Assembly (NCBI GenBank): GCA_031263345.1
Contig: JAISFY010000042.1
Coordinates: 1-13,548, forward strand
Length of the DNA: 13,548 nucleotides
Reading direction: 5' to 3'
DNA from: Holosporales bacterium
GTDB taxonomy: Bacteria; Pseudomonadota; Alphaproteobacteria; RUG11792
In this document: piece after piece, positions 1 to 7,660 of the stretch
Position numbering within the stretch: position 1 is the first letter of the stretch
Layout: every line of letters begins with the position of its first letter
Notes under the pieces: generated by a model
What the model was told of the DNA's origin: nothing
Databases searched by the model: none
The model's input: the letters and a program-made list of their open reading frames with translations, nothing else
Translations under genes and position numbers: made by a program

Positions 1-13
1 GGAGTTACGGTTA

Positions 14-1951
14 GTGGATAATCACGAAAACTGGTTGAGACATAAAGACGCCTGGAAAGATCAGGAGCTTTATTTGGATCTCTATAATTTTTCCATTATG
101 AATCCCAATGATTATTGGGCGGCACAGGTTGATAGGCTGTCATGGACTAAGCGTCCTGAGAGAATATTAGATAAAACGAGGTTTGGAAATGGCGAATGGT
201 TTTCAGACGGGAGGATCAATGCGTGTTATAACTGCGTAGATCGTCATGCAAAAAAGAATCCAGAAAAAATCGCAATTATTTGGCAAAGTGAAAGATTAGA
301 TGTTTATGAAAAAATCTCCTTTAAAAAGTTAAAGGAAGAAGTTTGTCGATTTGCGAATACTTTAAAGAAATTGGGTGTAATGCGTAAGGATTACGTTACA
401 ATTTATATGCCAATGGTTCCTGAAGGAATTTATGCCTGTTTGGGATGTGCGCGCCTCGGGATTCCGTATTCGGTCGTTTTTGCCGGGTTTGCCCCGAGCG
501 CTCTAGCCCTTAGAGCAAGCGATTGCAACTCTAAATGGATCATTTCGTGTGATGCAAGCGTCAGGGGAGGTAAGCTCATTTCTCTTAAGGAGAACATCGA
601 CAAGGCTCGAGAATTGTGTGATCACGAAATGAAATCGATAATAGTTCGCAGACAAGGGGTCGATATACCATGGAACGAGGACCTGGACATCGATTACTAT
701 GTGGAATCTGAGCTACAGCCCATCGAATGTGATTTAGAGGATACTGATTCTTTGTCGGAGTTGTTTATATTATATACTTCTGGATCTGTCGGTAAGCCGA
801 AGGGAGTGGTCATGGGGACGGGTGGTTATCTGCTCTTTTCTTCTCTGACACACCGATACTTCTTCGATATAGATGAAGAATCGGTATTCTGGGGATCTGG
901 AGATATCGGGTGGATGGGAGGTCACTCGTATTCTCTTTATGCCCCCCTCTGTAACGGAGTAACCACTTTAATTTTCGAAGGAATTCCAATTTATCCTAGG
1001 ATTTCCACTTTTTGGGAAATAATCGATAATCATAAGGTTACATCGTTTAATACCGCTCCGACGGCCATCCGGGCGATGATGAAGAATCCAGTAGAAAGCC
1101 TCGGGAATACGTCTAGAGAGTCCTTAAAGCTTATAGGAGTAATGGGAGAAATCCTGAATAAGGATGCCTGGCACTGGTATTTCGATAAAGTAGGTCTCGG
1201 TCGCTGCCCTCTGATCAATATGTGGGGACAAACCGAACTGGGAGGAGTTCCGACAGCACCTCTTTGTAATCTCGATGACATGAAGACGTATGGACATGTT
1301 GGGCGTCAGTTCTTCGGTTGTAAACTCTCTTTAGAAGATGATGACGGAGAGTCTATACGATCAGCCGAAAAGCGAGGAGCCTTATTTATCGATCATTCTC
1401 TACCTGGTATGTTGCTAAGAGTTTTTGGGGATGACGATGCTATGACGAGGATGTATTATTCCCGATCGAATGATGGGCATTATTTCACTGGTGATGAAGC
1501 CTTCGTCGATCATAATGGGAATTACTGGATTACGGGGCGAATTGACGATGTCTTAAACGTATCAGGGCACCGAATTAGCCCAATCGAAATCGAAGAAGTC
1601 ATTGCAACATCTGGGATTACAGCCGAGGTTTCGGTCGTCGGATTTCCTCATCCCATAAAAGGTGAAGGGATTTATGCCTTCATCGTTTTAAAGCGTGGCA
1701 TTCCTGATGCCGATCGTGCTAATGCCAAGCAGATTATTTCTGATATAGTAAGGAATTCGATTAGCCCGATTACGAAGCCGGATATCATATCCATAGTACC
1801 GGACCTCCCCAAAACACGATCTGGAAAAATCATGAGGCGGATTTTGCGAAAACTTGCATCCAGAGATACTAAAGATTTTGATGATATCACGACGATATCT
1901 AATCCAGAATGCATTGAAGATATTGCACGATCCATCAAGGATGATTTTTAG
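14..1951 (+). CDS. Acetyl-CoA synthetase-family acyl-CoA ligase (AMP-forming) with altered acyl pocket
   Basis: This is a 645-residue ANL-superfamily ligase, expected to activate a carboxylic acid with ATP to an acyl-adenylate and transfer it to CoA in the cytoplasm. Length and architecture match acetyl-CoA synthetase (about 650). Visible landmarks are the N-terminal ACS region (about 20-90), the P-loop YTSGSVGKPKG (254-264), the aromatic motif WGQTELGG (404-411), YFTGD (490-494), the hinge GRIDDVLNVSGHR (508-520) and the C-terminal TRSGKIMRR with the adenylation lysine K605. GTG is chosen as start because GGAG lies nine bases upstream at positions 1-4. Oddities: the four positions lining the acetate pocket read M301, G302, M377 and G405, where acetate enzymes have Val, Thr, Val and Trp; the P-loop Thr is V259; the usual GEP is GEI (378-380). 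Family membership is firm, but the natural substrate is probably not acetate. It converges with the SPFH gene, leaving only 14 bases between stops. Confidence 0.93.
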   Translation: MDNHENWLRHKDAWKDQELYLDLYNFSIMNPNDYWAAQVDRLSWTKRPERILDKTRFGNGEWFSDGRINACYNCVDRHAKKNPEKIAIIWQSERLDVYEKISFKKLKEEVCRFANTLKKLGVMRKDYVTIYMPMVPEGIYACLGCARLGIPYSVVFAGFAPSALALRASDCNSKWIISCDASVRGGKLISLKENIDKARELCDHEMKSIIVRRQGVDIPWNEDLDIDYYVESELQPIECDLEDTDSLSELFILYTSGSVGKPKGVVMGTGGYLLFSSLTHRYFFDIDEESVFWGSGDIGWMGGHSYSLYAPLCNGVTTLIFEGIPIYPRISTFWEIIDNHKVTSFNTAPTAIRAMMKNPVESLGNTSRESLKLIGVMGEILNKDAWHWYFDKVGLGRCPLINMWGQTELGGVPTAPLCNLDDMKTYGHVGRQFFGCKLSLEDDDGESIRSAEKRGALFIDHSLPGMLLRVFGDDDAMTRMYYSRSNDGHYFTGDEAFVDHNGNYWITGRIDDVLNVSGHRISPIEIEEVIATSGITAEVSVVGFPHPIKGEGIYAFIVLKRGIPDADRANAKQIISDIVRNSISPITKPDIISIVPDLPKTRSGKIMRRILRKLASRDTKDFDDITTISNPECIEDIARSIKDDF

Positions 1952-1965
1952 TAGTGGTGGTGTTA

Positions 1966-2883
1966 TTATTTTCGTTTTAATATATCGGCAGCAAAGATCG
2001 TTTCTCTCAACTGCTCACTAATCGATGCGAGATTCCCAGGAGAATGAGGAACGAAGACGACACTGGATTTCGCATTTGCTCCGATATCTTTGAGGGCATC
2101 AATATACTGAATTAGAAGGACCATATCCATAACACTCGTTGGAGTTGAGCCGGTTTGACGTACTAATCCTTCAACCGAATTGCTAAGGCCTTCGATAATC
2201 GCTTGCCTCTGGCCAGCAACTCCCTTTCCGTGTAGAACGCAGGCTTCCGCTTCGGCCTCAGCCTGTTTTACCTTTAAAATCTTCTCGGCCTCTCCTTTTT
2301 CTGTAGCGGCAATTCTTAATCTCTGAGCTGTATTTATTTCGTTCATTGCAGCCTTAACGTTTGGATCTGGATCGATATCGGTTATCAGGGCCTTAATGAT
2401 TTCATATCCAAAATCCGACATCGGAGTTTTCAGGTCATTTTTTACTGCATCGGCGATATCGTCCTTCCTCGAAAATACGTCATCTAAATCTAGTAGCGGG
2501 ACCTGTGCCCGTACTAAATCGAAAACGAAGGCCTTGATTTGAGCGACAGGATCGTGAAGGGTGTAATAGGCCTCATAGATTTTTGATGCCAGAACGGTGT
2601 ATTGGACAGCGATTACAATTCTCACAAAGACGTTGTCCATAGTTTTGGTTTCAACATCGACTTCTAGCTGGTGAATTCGGAGAGAAATTGAAGATTTAGT
2701 AGCTTCTATGAAAGGGATCTTAAAATTTAGTCCTGGGTAGCAAAGACGATTGAATTTCCCCAGTCTCTCGATGATGATGCAAGTCTGTTGTCGGACAACG
2801 AATAGTGACATACGTGCGACAATACAAATAAAAAGTATTACTAGGGAATAAGATAGTAGCATATTAATCAGAAAGCTAATCAT
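1966..2883 (-). CDS. SPFH/band-7 membrane protein of the HIR (hypersensitive-induced reaction) type
   Basis: This 305-residue protein is probably a membrane-anchored scaffold of the stomatin/prohibitin superfamily, forming oligomers in inner-membrane microdomains. A hydrophobic segment spans about residues 2-25, followed by the SPFH domain (about 30-180) and an Ala/Glu-rich coiled region (about 185-220, including EKGEAEKILKVKQAEAEAE). Blocks such as QLEVDVETKTMDNVFV, AFVFDLVRAQVPLLDLDDVF, AMNEINTAQRLRIAA and MDMVLLIQYIDALKDIGA resemble plant HIR proteins, from memory, more than bacterial HflK/HflC or NfeD-linked paraslipins; no NfeD partner is seen. The ATG at 2883 is chosen because it forms an ATGA overlap with the trxA stop, implying translational coupling. 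A GTG eight codons further upstream would read through the trxA tail and is less likely. It is the last gene of the tolC-popZ-trxA cluster. Function beyond membrane scaffolding is unknown. Confidence 0.9.
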   Translation of the reverse strand: MISFLINMLLSYSLVILFICIVARMSLFVVRQQTCIIIERLGKFNRLCYPGLNFKIPFIEATKSSISLRIHQLEVDVETKTMDNVFVRIVIAVQYTVLASKIYEAYYTLHDPVAQIKAFVFDLVRAQVPLLDLDDVFSRKDDIADAVKNDLKTPMSDFGYEIIKALITDIDPDPNVKAAMNEINTAQRLRIAATEKGEAEKILKVKQAEAEAEACVLHGKGVAGQRQAIIEGLSNSVEGLVRQTGSTPTSVMDMVLLIQYIDALKDIGANAKSSVVFVPHSPGNLASISEQLRETIFAADILKRK

Positions 2884-3209
2884 GAGTTCACAGTTTCGCA
2901 AATCCACTGGACTAGTGCGGATTTCGAGATAAAGCCGGCCTTACTGGATAATTTTTCCTGTCCTCGTAGAAGGATCATAGTCGGGAGGCTCTGGATGTCG
3001 TATTCGGCTGCAATTTCCTTTGCCTCATCGACATTGACCTTCACGATCGTTAACTCATCTGGCAGTTCATCTTTGGCTTCATCCAGGATTACCGACAGCA
3101 TCCTGCACGGGCCACACCACGGAGCCCAAAAATCCAACAAGACTCGTCCAGTGCCCTCTAGAATGACATTTAATGAGTCTAAATCGACTGTGGAAGTGAG
3201 CGAAGCCAT
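2880..3209 (-). CDS. trxA: Thioredoxin
   Basis: This is a cytoplasmic dithiol-disulfide oxidoreductase of 109 residues, the usual thioredoxin length. The active site WCGPC is at residues 31-35 (C32 and C35), preceded by the conserved strand VLLDFWAPW. The cis-proline loop SLPT lies at 74-77 (P76), and D26 is the conserved buried acid. There is no signal peptide, so it is the cytoplasmic TrxA type rather than a periplasmic TlpA/DsbE type. The GGAGGGA Shine-Dalgarno sits in the last codons of popZ, whose stop is three bases before this ATG. The gene overlaps the SPFH start by four bases. It therefore sits inside a tight operon and is likely expressed with popZ. Confidence 0.96.
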   Translation of the reverse strand: MASLTSTVDLDSLNVILEGTGRVLLDFWAPWCGPCRMLSVILDEAKDELPDELTIVKVNVDEAKEIAAEYDIQSLPTMILLRGQEKLSSKAGFISKSALVQWICETVNS

Positions 3210-3212
3210 TTT

Positions 3213-3761
3213 TTATCCCTCCGATTTGATTTTTTCAATTTCGCGGAGAATTGCTTCTTCGACGATCTCAGCCATATTATTCTCTAACCACTTATCTACC
3301 CTTTCCTCGGCGATCGATCTGAAGAAGTTGCAGACTATCTCCATTTCGGTTTTATCGTCACCTTTCAGTTTAGGCTTTCCATACGATTTTAGAGCATCCG
3401 TTAACTTATCAAAAGGGCCTGGTCTTTTCGGAATCGTTATTACTTCCTCGGCCAAACTACTCTGCTCAGTATATCGTAATGAATCCGTTACCTGCGGGGA
3501 CGGTCGAAAAACCGGACCCTGGCCCAGGGACGGTCCTTCATGGCCCATGACCTGATCCGCCCCGAGGCTGATGATATTCGCCTCTTCCCCAGGTCCAGTA
3601 ATGTTTCCATCATTCGTATTCCTTTCCTTTTCGGCTGAATCCTCGTTCTTAACGGCACCTTCCTCGGCGACGTACTTCCGGATAGAAGACAAAATGTCCT
3701 CCATCGACATCTCTTCGCTTCGCCTGCCTCCGCTCCCTCTATTACCGTTCGGAAAAGTCAT
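3213..3761 (-). CDS. popZ: PopZ-family polar organising protein (DUF2497)
   Basis: This is a 182-residue homologue of Caulobacter PopZ (about 177), a self-assembling hub that forms a microdomain at the cell pole and tethers the chromosome origin through ParB. The architecture fits. A short N-terminal helix (about 18-34, MSMEDILSSIRKYVAEE) corresponds to the client-binding helix. The middle (about 35-135) is Pro/Gly/Glu-rich and low in hydrophobics, as expected for the disordered linker. The C-terminal helices (about 140-178, with VDKWLENNMAEIVEEAI and REIEKI) match the oligomerisation region. GGGAGG lies nine bases upstream of the ATG. In many alphaproteobacteria this gene sits between tolC and valS (established synteny, from memory); here tolC is kept upstream but trxA follows instead of valS. 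Assignment rests on the two terminal motifs and the synteny; the linker is not alignable by eye. Confidence 0.88.
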   Translation of the reverse strand: MTFPNGNRGSGGRRSEEMSMEDILSSIRKYVAEEGAVKNEDSAEKERNTNDGNITGPGEEANIISLGADQVMGHEGPSLGQGPVFRPSPQVTDSLRYTEQSSLAEEVITIPKRPGPFDKLTDALKSYGKPKLKGDDKTEMEIVCNFFRSIAEERVDKWLENNMAEIVEEAILREIEKIKSEG

Positions 3762-3791
3762 TAGCAGCGCCTCCCTCGAGATCTCGACATC

Positions 3792-5216
3792 TCACACCCT
3801 ACCTCGCACCCGGCTAAGATGCTGCTCATAATTAAACTCAGAGCTCGGAACAGCAAGCTTAAGATAGCGCTGATTCATACGTCCGACCAAAGCGGCAGCC
3901 GTACTCTGCGCAGTAAGATACTCTTTTTGAGCCTGAATTACAAGAGTTTGTGCTTCAAAATACTCATGCTGCGCTTTAAGAACGTCATTCATTATCTTCG
4001 TTCCAGATAGGTGCTCCTTTGTTATATCTTCCAAAGCCAACCATCTTGCTTTTACGGCCTGGTTTGCAGATTCGAGATTACGCCGAGCAGCATCGAGAGT
4101 AGCCCAGGTAGATACGATCTCGGTTCGTGTTTCTTCTATAGCTTTTTCTTTTTCTATAGCGGCCTTACAGGCTAACTCCTGCGCCTGTCTCTTTTCAGAT
4201 CTACCGACCCCACCATCATAAAGTTGCCATTTCAATGCTACCTGAAATGTTTGCTCTCTGTTATTACTATTATCCGCACCTGGGTTCTGGGTTAAAGAAT
4301 TATGCAATCCACAGCTGATATCCAAAGTCGGCAGTAACTTCCCAATCGGTTTGCGCGCTGCCTCCCTGGCTGCTGCCAAATTGTCAGCTGCCGCAATAAT
4401 GTTCGGGTTATTCCTCATGGCCAAGTCTATTCCCTGTTTCACCGGCATTTTGGGGTCAATCAGTTTCTCTGGGACGTCGAAAGTATTCGGCAAAACGTAT
4501 CCAGTTAATTCCGTAAACTTCGCGCGCAGCGATTCGTAATTGGCTTGTGCTTTCGCTATCATCGCCTCGACTTCTGCGCATCCGGCAGTGGCTTGGGCAA
4601 CATCAAGATACTTGGCCGACCCCGCTTTAAACATCTCACTTACGACTTCCAAACTCCCTTTCCTGGACTCTAATAGAGCATTGAGATGCCGCAATTCTTG
4701 CATCTTTGCGTAAATCTCGAAATAATATGCCGCTACCTCTCGGAGAACTTTCTGCTTCGTAGCCTCGTATCTACTCCATCGAGCCCTTAGCTGCAAATTT
4801 ATTTCTTTTAGGGCAGCAACGTCCGCCAGTCCATGAAAAATATTATATTTGGCCGTAAGTCCGCACGTTTTCCCTCTGTTTTTTGAGGTATTTTTTTGTC
4901 CCATATTCGAAACCCAGGAATCAGTATCGGACGCTCCAAACCCTGCGTTTGCATCAATTGTGGGGAGAAAGGCCGCCCTTACCTGGGTGTGGCTTTCATT
5001 GGCAGCCTTAATTTCGTACTCCATTGCAAGAATGTCTTTATTAGTACTCAGCGCATTTTCGAACGCCTTGAACAGTATACACCGCTTATCTTTAACCTTT
5101 TTCAGCTCATCTTCTTTTTTAGGGTCCGTTTGCTTCTCGGGAATATTGGAACTCTGTTTTGCCGATAATGGTAATACGCAAATTGCAGCTAGTATGAGAA
5201 ACTCTCTACCAAACAT
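3792..5216 (-). CDS. tolC: TolC-family outer-membrane efflux channel
   Basis: This 474-residue protein is the outer-membrane duct used by RND/ABC efflux pumps and type I secretion. An N-terminal signal peptide (hydrophobic about 6-18, cleavage likely after LPLSA at 19) directs export. The two structural repeats of TolC are visible: helix-rich halves with matching strand motifs AKYNIFHGL (122-130) and ALKWQLYDGGVGRSEKRQA (327-345). Related helix segments are AGSAKYLDVAQATAG (198-212) and LSGTKIMNDVLKAQ (403-416). The length is normal and the frame intact. The Shine-Dalgarno before the ATG is weak. It is the first clear gene of the minus-strand operon, 30 bases upstream of popZ. No membrane-fusion or pump partner is encoded here, so the transport system it serves cannot be told. 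Confidence 0.93.
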   Translation of the reverse strand: MFGREFLILAAICVLPLSAKQSSNIPEKQTDPKKEDELKKVKDKRCILFKAFENALSTNKDILAMEYEIKAANESHTQVRAAFLPTIDANAGFGASDTDSWVSNMGQKNTSKNRGKTCGLTAKYNIFHGLADVAALKEINLQLRARWSRYEATKQKVLREVAAYYFEIYAKMQELRHLNALLESRKGSLEVVSEMFKAGSAKYLDVAQATAGCAEVEAMIAKAQANYESLRAKFTELTGYVLPNTFDVPEKLIDPKMPVKQGIDLAMRNNPNIIAAADNLAAAREAARKPIGKLLPTLDISCGLHNSLTQNPGADNSNNREQTFQVALKWQLYDGGVGRSEKRQAQELACKAAIEKEKAIEETRTEIVSTWATLDAARRNLESANQAVKARWLALEDITKEHLSGTKIMNDVLKAQHEYFEAQTLVIQAQKEYLTAQSTAAALVGRMNQRYLKLAVPSSEFNYEQHLSRVRGRV

Positions 5217-5237
5217 CTGTATGATATCTCAGTTAAT

Positions 5238-5423
5238 CTAACCATGACAGGAGAATAGCATTATTAACCATTTTTTTTTATAAGTTTTAGGATTGTTCAA
5301 AAAATTCAGCTTCGTGTCACCAAAATTTTGTCGTGAAAGGATCTGCCTAATATGACTAGGCATGGAAATGGGAAAAGCTTTTAAGACTATCCGATTTGAG
5401 TGGAAAAGTCTTAACCTATTCAT
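5238..5423 (-). CDS. Doubtful small basic ORF upstream of tolC
   Basis: A 61-codon ORF opens with ATG preceded by GGGAGG at a seven-base spacing and ends 21 bases before the tolC start on the same strand. The protein is strongly basic (many Arg and Lys, MNRLRLF... to ...YKKKWLIMLFSCHG) and matches no family I recognise. In favour are the good ribosome site and the leader position relative to tolC. Against it are the short length, the absence of any recognisable domain and its overlap with hairpin-forming AT-rich DNA. It could be a leader peptide, a gene remnant or chance. Confidence 0.2.
   Translation of the reverse strand: MNRLRLFHSNRIVLKAFPISMPSHIRQILSRQNFGDTKLNFLNNPKTYKKKWLIMLFSCHG
5381..5414. 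repeat. Inverted repeat, 8-bp arms TTAAGACT / AGTCTTAA
   Basis: The perfect arms are at 5381-5388 and 5407-5414, separated by 18 bases. They lie inside the doubtful 61-codon ORF and about 170 bases upstream of tolC. No T-tract follows on either strand, so it does not look like an intrinsic terminator. It could be a regulator site or a leader-RNA hairpin. Confidence 0.45.
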
Positions 5424-5726
5424 TAGACTTCCTCCCAACCCCTCCACAATCAGGTTCCTGCTGCGTCGATCCGGTGCTCTAATGCTTGTATACCTCCTTG
5501 TACACGTTGTACACTGTGCTTCTGTGCTCCGTGTCTCCTAGCAATAACTCTGATTCTGGAAGTTTGGAAAGAAGTCTATCAGGTTTTCGGCATTGCCTGT
5601 TTATGTAAGTGGCTATTTATCTTAGGTAGTCGAATAGATTTTGTTGTAAAAATAGGAAAAAATCAATTGCTTTTACAGACTTTTAATTGTTAAACTAAAT
5701 TTATTAGTGACGACGGACCGAAATGG
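5424..5726. other. Divergent intergenic region between tolC and the PBP gene
   Basis: About 300 bases hold no convincing gene on either strand. It must carry the rightward promoter for the PBP gene; the best candidate I see is TTGCTT (5667-5672), an 18-base spacer and TAAACT (5691-5696), which is a poor match. A repeat cluster lies at 5486-5528 and is listed separately. I looked for 4.5S, 6S, tmRNA and tRNA signatures and recognised none, but an undescribed small RNA cannot be excluded by eye. Confidence 0.5.
5486..5528. repeat. Short direct-repeat cluster TTGTAYAC x3 and TGTGCT x2
   Basis: TTGTATAC (5486-5493), TTGTACAC (5498-5505) and TTGTACAC (5507-5514) follow one another, then TGTGCT occurs at 5515-5520 and 5523-5528. 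The last two TTGTACAC copies also form TGTACA-CGT-TGTACA, whose outer arms are self-complementary, so the site reads as an operator-like dyad. It lies between two divergent envelope genes. No regulator is identified. Confidence 0.5.
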
Positions 5727-7658
5727 ATGGGTAGATCTGTTACGAGGAGGCGACGAAAGCGGCGCTCTTTTTTCGGCATTTTCCTTAGGTATCTTTTTTA
5801 TTCTGCGCTCTTCTTTTTCGTTGCCGTATTTTGTATTCTATTGTACTTTTCGAACAGCCTTCCAAATCTGCAACATCTTAAAACCGAAATTCGGAATCCA
5901 GCCGTCACCATTCAAACATATGATGGGAAAATAATCGGCTCATATGGCGACCTGTACGAAGACGTAGTTAGTATATCAGATTTACCAAAGCATGTCACCG
6001 CTGCTTTTATGTCCGTCGAAGATAAACGATTTTTTCAACATTTCGGAATCGATTTTATAGGATTTGTAAGAGCGGCATATAGAAATTATGTATCCGGTAA
6101 AGTCGTTCAGGGTGGATCTACGATCACTCAACAGCTCGCGAAAAATATTTTGATAGGAGAAGGCGTCGTTACTCACTACGATCGATCGATTTCGCGTAAG
6201 ATAAAGGAGCTACTATTGGCGATATGGCTCGAATATAAGTTTACAAAAGCTGATATTTTAATGATGTACTTAAATCGCGTCTACTTCGGAGCCGGAACTT
6301 ACGGTATCGATGCTGCCTCGAGAAAATATTTTGGTAAATCAGCAAAATTTCTAAGTATTTTTGAATCTGCGATTTTGGCAGGCCTTTTGAAGGCTCCATC
6401 CAAATATAGCCCATCTAATCATCCGAATTATGCGTACGAACGTGCTATGATCGTTCTCAGAGCGATGGAAGAACAGGGATTCATCAAGAGTTCAGAAAAA
6501 ATCGAAAAACAGCAGGCTAAGGCAGCCTTTGAATATGATAACAAATCGAAAAAAGGATATATGTATTTTTGCGATTACGTTTATGAGCAGGCTAAAAAAA
6601 TTTTAGGAGATATCGAGGATGACATCGTAATCGTTACTACTTTTAACGAAGATATTCAAAAGGCAGCCGACGAGGCCATCGAATTTTATTTGCGGACAGA
6701 GAGGGAAAATTATAAATTTGATCAGGCGGCATTTATATGTATGAACCGAGATGGAGCTATTCTAGCCATTATCGGAGGCGCTTCCTATTCGATGACTCAG
6801 TTTAATCGAGCTACCCAGGCCGTTCGTATGCCCGGTTCCGCCTTTAAGATTTTTGTGTATGGAGCGGCGCTCGAATACGGATATCAACTCCACGATATGA
6901 TTTCTGATACTCCGGTTTCCGTTTCTGGCTGGAGTCCTTCCAATTTTAAATGGAAATCACGTGGCCAAATTTCCGTTCTTACTGGTTTTACCCATTCCGT
7001 GAATTCGGTTAGCGTGAGGCTCGCTCAAGCTATCGGATTACCAAGGATTGCCAGTTTCGCGAAAAAATTCGGAATTTATGATGTCTCAACACACGACCTA
7101 AGCGTTGCCCTCGGAACGACCCCAGTAACCCTCAAGGATTTAACGGCCGCATACGCATCTTTTATAGATGGAATGCCGATCTGGCCCTATTGTATAACTG
7201 AAATTCGAACAAAAGGTGGAAAGATTCTATTTCAGAGGCAAAAGGAAAAAGTGAATCCCATTTTGGATAGAGAGCTTCTTCATAATTGCAGACTTTTGCT
7301 ACACTCAGTCGTGCAGAATGGAACCGGGCGTGCAGCGAATGTTAATGGTGAGATCTTCGGGAAAACTGGAACTCACGAGGATTCTGATGCTTGGTTCCTT
7401 GGATATTATGACCCGAAGAAGAATCCAGATGCTGGATTCGCTTTTGGCGTGTGGATAGGAACTGACGTCAATCATATCAGAATGGCTCCTAATTCTACCG
7501 GTGGAAGAATCCCAACCAGAATCATTGCCCGTTTTATCACAAATTTCTTAAATCCACCTCATGTAGATAAGGAAACCATCGTTCATGATATTTACTCTGA
7601 AACGGAAGAACAACCGACGTCTCCGCAGTGCCTCGGGAAACTCTTGAGGGATATATAA
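5727..7658 (+). CDS. Class A (bifunctional) penicillin-binding protein, PBP1A type
   Basis: This 643-residue peptidoglycan synthase has a basic cytoplasmic tail (RRRRKRR, 7-13), one membrane anchor (about 18-41) and two periplasmic catalytic domains. The glycosyltransferase domain (GT51, about 65-245) shows EDKRFFQHFGID with catalytic E98, QGGSTITQQLAKN (128-140) and YLNRVYFGAGTYG (181-193). The transpeptidase domain (about 330-605) has SAFK with nucleophile S371 and K374, SVN at 424-426 and KTG at 546-548, so all penicillin-binding motifs are intact. It is shorter than classical PBP1A (about 800) and has no evident OB-fold insert between the domains, resembling short alphaproteobacterial forms. 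The Shine-Dalgarno is weak. An overlapping ATG four bases upstream is in another frame. The stop is two bases before the lipA ATG. Confidence 0.95.
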   Translation: MGRSVTRRRRKRRSFFGIFLRYLFYSALFFFVAVFCILLYFSNSLPNLQHLKTEIRNPAVTIQTYDGKIIGSYGDLYEDVVSISDLPKHVTAAFMSVEDKRFFQHFGIDFIGFVRAAYRNYVSGKVVQGGSTITQQLAKNILIGEGVVTHYDRSISRKIKELLLAIWLEYKFTKADILMMYLNRVYFGAGTYGIDAASRKYFGKSAKFLSIFESAILAGLLKAPSKYSPSNHPNYAYERAMIVLRAMEEQGFIKSSEKIEKQQAKAAFEYDNKSKKGYMYFCDYVYEQAKKILGDIEDDIVIVTTFNEDIQKAADEAIEFYLRTERENYKFDQAAFICMNRDGAILAIIGGASYSMTQFNRATQAVRMPGSAFKIFVYGAALEYGYQLHDMISDTPVSVSGWSPSNFKWKSRGQISVLTGFTHSVNSVSVRLAQAIGLPRIASFAKKFGIYDVSTHDLSVALGTTPVTLKDLTAAYASFIDGMPIWPYCITEIRTKGGKILFQRQKEKVNPILDRELLHNCRLLLHSVVQNGTGRAANVNGEIFGKTGTHEDSDAWFLGYYDPKKNPDAGFAFGVWIGTDVNHIRMAPNSTGGRIPTRIIARFITNFLNPPHVDKETIVHDIYSETEEQPTSPQCLGKLLRDI

Positions 7659-7660
7659 TT

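Noticed and set aside
2995..3555. 186-codon plus-strand ORF antisense to trxA and popZ
   Set aside because: Ser-rich mirror translation with no recognisable motif; trxA and popZ on the other strand have clear domains, ribosome sites and operon spacing.
4849..5241. 130- and 90-codon plus-strand ORFs opposite the start of tolC
   Set aside because: They are reading-frame shadows of tolC, whose signal peptide and repeats are clear on the minus strand.
5344..5362. TGCCTA/TAGGCA hairpin as an intrinsic terminator
   Set aside because: The stem is six pairs with a seven-base loop and no T-tract follows on either strand.
5424..5726. 4.5S, 6S or tmRNA gene in the divergent gap
   Set aside because: The conserved 4.5S tetraloop region and tmRNA ends are absent on both strands; 6S cannot be judged without a covariance search.
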